DNA of 5,480 nt from Candidatus Poribacteria bacterium. Lineage in GTDB: Bacteria; Poribacteria; WGA-4E; WGA-3G. The position numbers were made by a program, and so were the translations under genes. A model generated the notes under the pieces. The model was given only the letters and a program-made list of their open reading frames with translations. It was not told the origin of the DNA and did no database searches. Shown here one piece after another: positions 1 through 4,371 of this stretch (its first letter is position 1; each line of letters starts with the position of its first letter). The stretch spans positions 1 through 5,480 of the forward strand of contig VYFM01000256.1 in NCBI GenBank assembly GCA_009842375.1, read 5' to 3'.

Positions 1-84
1 ATCTTATGCTGTATATAAGAGGCGCGATGAATTGAAATGACATGATTGTGATGTATAAGAAATAAGAATGTGTAATTATGGGTA

Positions 85-99
85 TATATCACTGATATA
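85..99. promoter_or_regulatory. 15-bp perfect palindrome overlapping the -10 box (operator-like)
   Basis: TATATCA-C-TGATATA is a perfect 7-bp inverted repeat around a single central base. Its right arm contains the TG of the extended -10 and the first four bases of the TATAAT box, so a dimeric protein bound here would directly block RNA polymerase. The symmetry is seen in the sequence. That it is an operator, and which regulator would bind it, is inference. Confidence 0.45.
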
Positions 100-101
100 A
101 T
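93..101 (+). promoter_or_regulatory. extended -10 promoter for the beta-propeller gene
   Basis: TGATATAAT is a consensus extended -10 (TG, one base, TATAAT at 96-101). No good -35 lies 16-18 bp upstream (that stretch is TAATTA-like), which is typical of extended -10 promoters. A start near 107-109 would give a 5' leader of about 80 nt before the GTG at 187. It is the best sigma70-type match in the 186-bp leader; the rest of the leader is AT-rich with no convincing gene. Confidence 0.5.
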
Positions 102-175
102 AACTTTCCCAAAATTACACTGTTCACTGACTAATGTGAGACACAATTTTCTGTCAGGTCTTCTGAGATAAGTCT

Positions 176-180
176 GAGGA
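176..180 (+). promoter_or_regulatory. Shine-Dalgarno site that decides a GTG start
   Basis: GAGGA ends six bases before GTG at 187-189. The ATG at 180-182 overlaps the Shine-Dalgarno site and is in another frame, so this site supports the GTG as the real start. Confidence 0.7.
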
Positions 181-186
181 TGTACT

Positions 187-1059
187 GTGCGATATTACAA
201 AGTAATAGTCCTATTCTGCTTTTTAGGTATAAGTGTCTGTATGTTCTATTTTCTTATGAAAATGGAAGAATCCGAACGAAAAAAGAAAGCTGCTTCCATT
301 CCAATTGAACTTCCTTACACATGGGTCGGGAATATCAGTAAAACATCAATTGCTGAACCTTCTGGCGTAACTTATCATCCATCAAGAAAAACGTTGTTCG
401 TAGTAGATGACGGTGGTTTTCTGCATGAAATCAATACTGACGGAGTGAGTATAAAAAAAGGAGATCTTCAAGGTCTTGACCTTGAGGGTATAACGACTAA
501 CCCGATGACAGGATGGCTATATGCTGTTGTTGAAGATGACGAATCTATTCTGGAAATAAATCCCGAAACACTCACTATTCGTAGAGAATTTAAAATTAAC
601 CGTATATTTGATGGAAAAACACTTCTCGAAGAGGGTGGTATGGGTGTGGAAGCAATCGTATTTGTACCAGATCCTTCGCATACGGAGGGTGGTACTTTCT
701 GGGTAGGTAATCAAACATTCAATATCAAACCCGGTGGTGAACTTTCTATTGTATGTGAGGTGGAGGTACCCCTTAACAGTTCTGATGCGGAAACAGCGGA
801 AGGAACTATTGTCCGTTATTATAAGATGGATTTCATTGATATATCAGGTCTTGGTTACGATACACAAAGCGATTCTCTGGTGTTAATTAGTGATACAACA
901 AACCTACTGGTTGAACTCAAACGTGATGGTAACTTAATCCATCGGTATCTATTACCAGGGGATGATCAAGAAGGCGTTACATTAGATGGTCTCGGTTATA
1001 TGTATATAGCACAAGAAAACGGACAAATCATCAAGTTGGCAGATCGTCGCCTCCGTTAG
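187..1059 (+). CDS. membrane-anchored SdiA-regulated (YjiK-like) beta-propeller protein
   Basis: 290 residues from a GTG start with a well-placed Shine-Dalgarno. Residues 4-24 form one hydrophobic segment followed by a charged linker (KMEESERKKK), which suggests an N-terminal membrane anchor with the rest outside the cytoplasm; no proper lipobox precedes Cys18. Residues 45-285 show five similar repeats beginning EPSGV (57), DLEGI (98), GVEAI (153), DISGL (218) and DQEGV (260). Each continues into a strand like LFVVDD, LYAVVEDD, FWVGNQ, LVLISDTT or MYIAQEN and then a strand ending ILEINPET or VELKRDG. This is the repeat pattern of the SdiA-regulated/NHL-like propeller family. Members are named after an E. 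coli quorum-regulated gene, but their biochemical role is unknown; nothing here shows an active site. It is transcribed alone, and its 3' end overlaps the convergent small gene by 29 bp. Family assignment is by repeat pattern; function is open. Confidence 0.85.
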   Translation: MRYYKVIVLFCFLGISVCMFYFLMKMEESERKKKAASIPIELPYTWVGNISKTSIAEPSGVTYHPSRKTLFVVDDGGFLHEINTDGVSIKKGDLQGLDLEGITTNPMTGWLYAVVEDDESILEINPETLTIRREFKINRIFDGKTLLEEGGMGVEAIVFVPDPSHTEGGTFWVGNQTFNIKPGGELSIVCEVEVPLNSSDAETAEGTIVRYYKMDFIDISGLGYDTQSDSLVLISDTTNLLVELKRDGNLIHRYLLPGDDQEGVTLDGLGYMYIAQENGQIIKLADRRLR

Positions 1060-1261
1060 TATCGGTGTCAGTTAGGCGAAGGAGCACAACACCTGGCATT
1101 AAATCCAAAATAGGATTGAGAGAGGCATACTGTTCTGCTGTATACCCACAATCTACACGCCACAATATCTGCACATTACCCTCATCATAGATAACACCAG
1201 ATGCAAGTATATTACCATTATCGTCTTCTAACTGAAAACATCTACGACGTTTAGTGTCCAT
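1031..1261 (-). CDS. small conserved-looking hypothetical protein (76 aa) downstream of mqnD
   Basis: I do not recognise this gene with certainty. It has an ATG with a GAGGT Shine-Dalgarno six bases upstream, lies 56 bp after the mqnD stop on the same strand, and is probably co-transcribed with it. Residues 8-58 read like a compact beta-sheet domain: FQLED, a turn, ASGVIYDEGNVQILWR, then TAEQYASL and VVLLRL. The arrangement (a DG/EG-turn, VxxxWR, a Tyr-Ser-Leu step) recalls small single-domain proteins found in phage and actinobacterial genomes, but this is only an impression. The C-terminus (TDTDTNGGDDLPT) is polar and probably disordered. There is no signal peptide or membrane segment. Its last 29 bp overlap the end of the convergent beta-propeller gene. 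The well-placed ribosome site and ordered composition favour a real gene. Confidence 0.65.
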   Translation of the reverse strand: MDTKRRRCFQLEDDNGNILASGVIYDEGNVQILWRVDCGYTAEQYASLNPILDLMPGVVLLRLTDTDTNGGDDLPT

Positions 1262-1267
1262 AGCAGG

Positions 1268-1272
1268 ACCTC
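1268..1272 (-). promoter_or_regulatory. Shine-Dalgarno of the 76-aa gene
   Basis: GAGGT on the minus strand lies six bases upstream of the ATG at 1259-1261. It is the main support for this short reading frame being translated. Confidence 0.6.
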
Positions 1273-1317
1273 AGTGTGACAAATCGATTCATTTTCGTTT
1301 GAACAACAACTTACCTC

Positions 1318-2154
1318 TTAAATTTCAACAAAATCAGTATCTACTTTATGTGCGATTACTCCCGCTTCGTGTCCACGATTTAGCAGTTCCTGTACTGCTG
1401 TTCTTCCACTATCCCCATAGTCTAACGTATAATCATTCACATACATCCCAACGAATTTGTCAGCAAGGTCTGTTTCCATATCACGCGCATAAGTCATTGC
1501 ATATTCAAGTCCAAGTTCACGATTGTCAAGTGAATACTGTATACTCTGTTTGAGCAGGGACGTAATATCACGTATTTTCTCAGTTCCGAGGTTGCGTCGA
1601 ATTACATTTGCCCCAAGAGGCAATGGCAATCCAGTTTCGTCATACCACCATTCCCCTAAATCAACGATTTTGTGAAGTCCTTCACGCGCATAAGTGAGTT
1701 GTCCTTCGTGAATGATGAGTCCTGCATCAACTTTACCGTTCTGCACAACGTCAATTATCTGATCAAAACGGTGTGTTTCTGTTTTAACGTCAGCGTTGTA
1801 AAGTTTCATTGTCAAATAGGCGGTTGTCATTTCACCGGGAATTGCAATTCGTTTGCCAGTGATGTCGCTTATTGGTTCTTTAGAGACGATGAGCGGTCCG
1901 TAATTATCTCCGATACTCGCCCCACATGGCATAAGTGCATAGTCTTTTGCAACGTAGGCATAGGCGTGAACTGAAATTGCAGTAACTTCGAGCTCCGCAG
2001 CCAAGGCACGTTTATTCAAGGTTTCAATGTCTTCAATTACATGGACTATTTCATAGGGTTCAGTCTTAATTACATCTTTTGCGAGTGCATAGAACATGAA
2101 TGCATCATCAGAATCTGGACTGTGTCCGATCCTAATTATCTCTGTTTCTGTCAT
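1318..2154 (-). CDS. mqnD: MqnD-family 1,4-dihydroxy-6-naphthoate synthase (futalosine menaquinone pathway)
   Basis: 278 residues, the usual length for MqnD. MqnD cleaves cyclic dehypoxanthinyl futalosine to 1,4-dihydroxy-6-naphthoate in the cytoplasm, giving the naphthalene ring of menaquinone. The fold is that of a two-lobed periplasmic-binding protein without a signal peptide. Visible family marks are GHSPDSDDAFMFYAL (10-24), IEDIETLNKRAL (40-51), GPLIV (86-90), IPGEMTTAYL (105-114), AGLIIHEGQLTYAREGL (144-160) and GEWWYDETGLPLPLGA (167-182). His149 in LIIHE corresponds to the catalytic His of the Thermus enzyme. The N-terminal motif is SPDxDD rather than the SPCPND of Thermus MqnD; both forms occur in the family, so substrate identity is likely but not certain, and the related MqnA is a less good fit. 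ATG at 2154 has AAAGGAA six bases upstream. No other mqn gene is in the window; the 76-aa gene follows on the same strand. Confidence 0.85.
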   Translation of the reverse strand: MTETEIIRIGHSPDSDDAFMFYALAKDVIKTEPYEIVHVIEDIETLNKRALAAELEVTAISVHAYAYVAKDYALMPCGASIGDNYGPLIVSKEPISDITGKRIAIPGEMTTAYLTMKLYNADVKTETHRFDQIIDVVQNGKVDAGLIIHEGQLTYAREGLHKIVDLGEWWYDETGLPLPLGANVIRRNLGTEKIRDITSLLKQSIQYSLDNRELGLEYAMTYARDMETDLADKFVGMYVNDYTLDYGDSGRTAVQELLNRGHEAGVIAHKVDTDFVEI

Positions 2155-2160
2155 TCTGGT

Positions 2161-2167
2161 TTCCTTT
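2161..2167 (-). promoter_or_regulatory. Shine-Dalgarno of mqnD
   Basis: AAAGGAA on the minus strand is separated by six bases from the ATG at 2152-2154. The ATG just upstream of it is out of frame with mqnD, so the start used here is favoured. Confidence 0.6.
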
Positions 2168-2173
2168 CATACA

Positions 2174-2202
2174 TTGTCTTTTCTATCTGTATGTGGTATT
2201 AT
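2174..2202 (+). promoter_or_regulatory. candidate sigma70 promoter for the RNA methyltransferase gene
   Basis: TTGTCT (2174-2179), a 17-bp spacer and TATTAT (2197-2202), with TG at 2194-2195 giving an extended -10. The -35 matches four of six consensus bases and the -10 five of six. Initiation near 2208-2210 would give a leader of about 65 nt before the ATG at 2274. It overlaps the candidate mqnD promoter on the other strand. Confidence 0.5.
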
Positions 2203-2208
2203 TGTAAA
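2180..2208 (-). promoter_or_regulatory. candidate sigma70 promoter for mqnD
   Basis: On the minus strand TTTACA (2208-2203), a 17-bp spacer and TAGAAA (2185-2180). The -35 matches five of six consensus bases and the -10 four of six. The mRNA would begin close to the mqnD Shine-Dalgarno. TACAAT, inside the same stretch, is an alternative -10 but has no good -35. Confidence 0.35.
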
Positions 2209-2273
2209 TCTCATAGTGTAGTAACAGTTAGGAAATCACACCTTTTACTTCATTACTTTTACAAAATTCTTCA

Positions 2274-3206
2274 ATGGCACAAAAATATCTATACCTTGTT
2301 GCAATTCCATTTCAACTCAACGAACTCGCTGCCGCAGAATCTGTAGCGTTGACAGGTGCTGCACCAGATTCACACGGTATCACGATTTCAAATACATGTG
2401 TTGATACTCGTCGTGGAGCTTACTTAAAAAGTTGTACCGAAATTCTCTTTGAAGCTGCAAGTGTTAAAGAACTCTGTGCCAAAATTCGTTCAGCGGAATT
2501 ATATGCGGATGCTTTCCGTGTATCCGTTATAAAAAAACCGCGAAGTCTTAATCTTGACTCAATGATACTGGCACGGCAGATCGGAGGTGTAATTGGTGGT
2601 AAACCGAATTTATCCTCACCACAGATTGTATTTATGACAATCATTACCTCCGAAAAAATTTGGTTTGGTCGTCTCTTATCAGAATCGGATGGAATCTGGC
2701 AGGAATACAATCAACGACCCTATGTCACATCAAGTTCACTTCCTGCCAGGTTAGCACTTGCATTGGTCAACCTTGTTAGTTCTCCTAGTGAACATCTACT
2801 TGACCCATGTTGTGGTACCGGTACAATTGTTATGTCAGCAGCACATTATGGAATTCGTGCAACCGGTTATGACATCAACCCGCGCATGGTAGGTGCTACT
2901 ACAAAGAATCTACAACATTATACCTTAAAGGCTGATGTTGAATTAAAAGACGCAAGAGAAATAAGCGGGAAATTCGATGCGGTTGCTACAGATCTGCCCT
3001 ATGGCATTAGTCTTGTTAAGGATACTGCAGCAACAGCAGAAATACTTTCCAACCTGAGAACTTGCGCACCAAGAGCTGGTTTTATAGATATCAGAGACCT
3101 AAGCAAACCATTAGATGATTTAGGTTATAACGTAGAGGCAATAATCCCTGTTCCAAAACTACGCCTTTTAAGACGTATTTTTATTACCTCCAACGTTGAT
3201 CAATAA
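2274..3206 (+). CDS. THUMP/Trm11-TrmG10-type RNA guanine-N2 methyltransferase
   Basis: 310 residues. The N-terminal part, about 1-145, fits the N-terminal plus THUMP RNA-binding region of the Trm11/TrmG10 group (the segment from KPNLSSPQIVF, 110-120, is the usual 'D-x-x-x-P' THUMP end). RPYVTSSSLPARLALALVNL (148-167) is the linker that opens the catalytic domain in this group. The Rossmann methylase has motif I LDPCCGTGT (176-183 region) for S-adenosylmethionine, GYDINPRMV (198-206) as motif II and DLPYG (240-244) as motif IV, the (D/N)-x-P-Y type that targets an exocyclic amino group. KLRLLRRIFI near the end matches the family's C-terminal strand. The expected product is an N2-methylguanosine in tRNA; which position is not shown. 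The ATG has no clear Shine-Dalgarno (upstream ACAAAATTCTTCA), so initiation may be weak or unusual. It is divergent from mqnD and overlaps the convergent GcvH-like gene by 7 bp. Confidence 0.82.
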   Translation: MAQKYLYLVAIPFQLNELAAAESVALTGAAPDSHGITISNTCVDTRRGAYLKSCTEILFEAASVKELCAKIRSAELYADAFRVSVIKKPRSLNLDSMILARQIGGVIGGKPNLSSPQIVFMTIITSEKIWFGRLLSESDGIWQEYNQRPYVTSSSLPARLALALVNLVSSPSEHLLDPCCGTGTIVMSAAHYGIRATGYDINPRMVGATTKNLQHYTLKADVELKDAREISGKFDAVATDLPYGISLVKDTAATAEILSNLRTCAPRAGFIDIRDLSKPLDDLGYNVEAIIPVPKLRLLRRIFITSNVDQ

Positions 3207-3631
3207 TCATCTATATTTTCATAAAAGTCGGTTTCTGTTAAATATTCCCCTTCGTCAAGTTCATCTTCCTCGTAGTCTTCATAGTCCTCAAGTGTCAATA
3301 GTGAACCAAGTTCGTTTGGATTATCTATATATATCTTGCAGATCCATCCGTCCCCTTCAGGCACACTATTAACAATATCTATATCGTCCTCCAAGATTGG
3401 GTTTACTTCGTATATTTCACCAGCAACTGGGGCGTACAGATAAAAATTCCCACCAGTTTCAGTTTCAATTCTACCAATAATTTCTCCTTGTTCACATTCT
3501 TGTTCTGGAGAGATGTCTATATAAATAATCTCACCGTATATGTGTTGTGCGCGTTCTGTGATGCCAATAGTTCCTTCCGTATCATCAACTTCAATCCATT
3601 CATGTGTGGTTGTATATTTCACTATGCTCAA
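3200..3631 (-). CDS. GcvH-like protein lacking the lipoyl lysine, with acidic tail
   Basis: 143 residues from a TTG start. GcvH is the lipoyl carrier of the glycine cleavage system, usually about 125-130 residues. Visible H-protein marks are HEWI (10-13), GITERAQ (23-29), GEIIYIDISPE (33-43), GEIIGRIE (49-56), APVAGEIYEVNPIL (67-80), VNSVPEGDGWICKI (87-100) and ELGSLLTLEDYEDY (107-120). In real carriers the hairpin reads roughly ESVKAASD with Lys as lipoylation site; here it is ETETGGNF, so the Lys position is Thr59, with one extra residue before the LY-x-PV strand. The whole protein has only two Lys (5 and 99), neither in this hairpin. After residue 114 it has an acidic, Tyr-rich tail (16 Asp/Glu in 29 residues, no basic residue). 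It lies 25 bp after the YigZ-family gene and is probably translated from the same mRNA. A lipoate-carrier role looks lost; actual function unknown. No frameshift or stop breaks it, so it is not an evident pseudogene. Confidence 0.82.
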   Translation of the reverse strand: MSIVKYTTTHEWIEVDDTEGTIGITERAQHIYGEIIYIDISPEQECEQGEIIGRIETETGGNFYLYAPVAGEIYEVNPILEDDIDIVNSVPEGDGWICKIYIDNPNELGSLLTLEDYEDYEEDELDEGEYLTETDFYENIDDY

Positions 3632-3638
3632 AGTGTAT

Positions 3639-3644
3639 TCCTCC
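3639..3644 (-). promoter_or_regulatory. strong Shine-Dalgarno that fixes a TTG start
   Basis: GGAGGA on the minus strand lies seven bases before TTG at 3629-3631, the best ribosome site in the window. The next in-frame candidate, GTG at codon 4, would be too far away (16 bases). It sits in the 25-bp gap after the YigZ-family stop, which supports translation as the second gene of an operon. Confidence 0.8.
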
Positions 3645-3656
3645 GAAATTTTATAC

Positions 3657-4259
3657 TCACTTTAAACTTGTTGATGTGATTCCAATGTTTTGAATCTGTT
3701 CTTGAAGAGTTGCTATTTCTGTTTGCTGAATCCGAATTGTGATATTCGGATTAGGATCATATTCAATGTTGATTACTTGACCACCTAAACGTTCACATAG
3801 GTTGACGACTGTTCCTATGCGATTGTAGGTAGTTTTTACACGTAAGTCTTGATAATATATCCGAGTAACTAAAGTAGCATTTTCAATGCACAATCGTGCG
3901 CAAGTGCTATACGCTCGTATCAGGCCACCGACTCCAAGTTTTACCCCTCCATAATATCTTGCGATAACAATAATTGTATTCGATAATCCAGCTGAACCTA
4001 TCGCAGCAAGAATAGGTGGACCCGCAGAATTTGTCGGTTCCCCCGCATCTGTTGAATATTCTAATTTATCGTCCCCATTACTGAGACTATAGGCAAAGCA
4101 GTAATGGGTTGCTTGACGTATACGACCTTGGACATCAGATACAAAGGTTTTAGCCTCATCACGGTTTTGTATTGCAGTTGCATCAGCATAAAACCGAGAC
4201 TTCTTTACAACATATTTAGCAGTTGCAATCCCGATTATTGCCTGATATTCTCCTGACAT
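3657..4259 (-). CDS. YigZ/IMPACT (UPF0029) family protein
   Basis: 200 residues, typical length for bacterial YigZ. The core IMPACT domain spans about 8-125. KKSRF (19-23), THYCFAYSL (51-59), DAGEPTNSAGPPIL (71-84) and RYYGGVKLGVGGLIRAYS (101-118) are its signature. The C-terminal part, about 135-193, is the expected ferredoxin-like DUF1949 domain. Family members are cytosolic; the eukaryotic relative IMPACT regulates GCN2, but the bacterial function is not settled and may involve nucleic-acid or ribosome binding. The ATG at 4259 lacks a strong Shine-Dalgarno, but the KKSRF distance from it fits other members. The stop lies 25 bp before the GcvH-like start, and both probably form one transcript. 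The gene lies 112 bp downstream of the outer-membrane protein gene on the same strand, so some read-through from it is possible. Confidence 0.9.
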   Translation of the reverse strand: MSGEYQAIIGIATAKYVVKKSRFYADATAIQNRDEAKTFVSDVQGRIRQATHYCFAYSLSNGDDKLEYSTDAGEPTNSAGPPILAAIGSAGLSNTIIVIARYYGGVKLGVGGLIRAYSTCARLCIENATLVTRIYYQDLRVKTTYNRIGTVVNLCERLGGQVINIEYDPNPNITIRIQQTEIATLQEQIQNIGITSTSLK

Positions 4260-4371
4260 AATTCACATTAGTGTTAGACCTAACTCCATACCTATATATG
4301 ACCGATAAGTCATCAATTGAGTTTGTTTTTTAATTTACGTTCAAGAATCAATAACAATACATAAAAAGTGC
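4260..4371 (-). other. intergenic region with a small dyad, no clear terminator
   Basis: This 112-bp AT-rich gap lies between the outer-membrane protein stop and the YigZ-family start. ATGAC (4298-4302) and GTCAT (4309-4313) form a 5-bp inverted repeat with a 6-base loop next to a TATATA run at 4294-4299. No U-tract follows, so I do not call a terminator. No sigma70 pair with proper spacing is convincing for the downstream gene. Confidence 0.3.

Larger units (their letters stand above)
70..120. repeat. 8-bp inverted repeat flanking the promoter
   Basis: GTGTAATT at 70-77 is matched exactly by its reverse complement AATTACAC at 113-120. The two arms bracket the extended -10 element and the smaller palindrome at 85-99. 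The symmetry is directly visible. A role as a pair of regulator half-sites is only inference, because AT-rich 8-mers pair by chance fairly often. Confidence 0.35.

Noticed and set aside
2..40. Possible C-terminal tail of an upstream plus-strand gene (SYAVYKRRDELK then TGA)
   Set aside because: Only 12 codons are visible, and other frames are also open for similar lengths. It looks plausible as coding sequence but cannot be supported from this window alone.
1..43. Minus-strand ATG at 41-43 with an open frame to the window edge
   Set aside because: Fourteen codons and no Shine-Dalgarno upstream; an open stretch this short is expected by chance.
124..139. TCAC (124-127) and GTGA (136-139) as a CRP-like site
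   Set aside because: The half-sites are inverted relative to the TGTGA-N6-TCACA consensus and too short; no support.
204..240. Lipoprotein signal at Cys18 of the beta-propeller protein
   Set aside because: The residues before it (I-S-V) do not satisfy the lipobox, which needs a small residue directly before Cys; a plain membrane anchor fits better.
1254..1553. Plus-strand 99-codon open frame opposite the mqnD 3' end
   Set aside because: It lies antisense to well-conserved mqnD, has no family features and an odd His/Ser/Leu composition, so it is a shadow frame.
2420..2710. Minus-strand 96-codon frame inside the RNA methyltransferase gene
   Set aside because: It lies antisense to the THUMP region of a clearly coding gene and shows no domain or ribosome site.
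3196..3203. TTGATCAA palindrome at the junction of the convergent methylase and GcvH-like genes
   Set aside because: An 8-bp AT-rich palindrome with no loop or T-run cannot act as an intrinsic terminator and is likely chance.
3200..3631. Pseudogene interpretation of the GcvH-like gene
   Set aside because: The frame is intact, the Shine-Dalgarno is excellent and every other H-protein landmark is kept, so loss of the lysine alone does not indicate decay.
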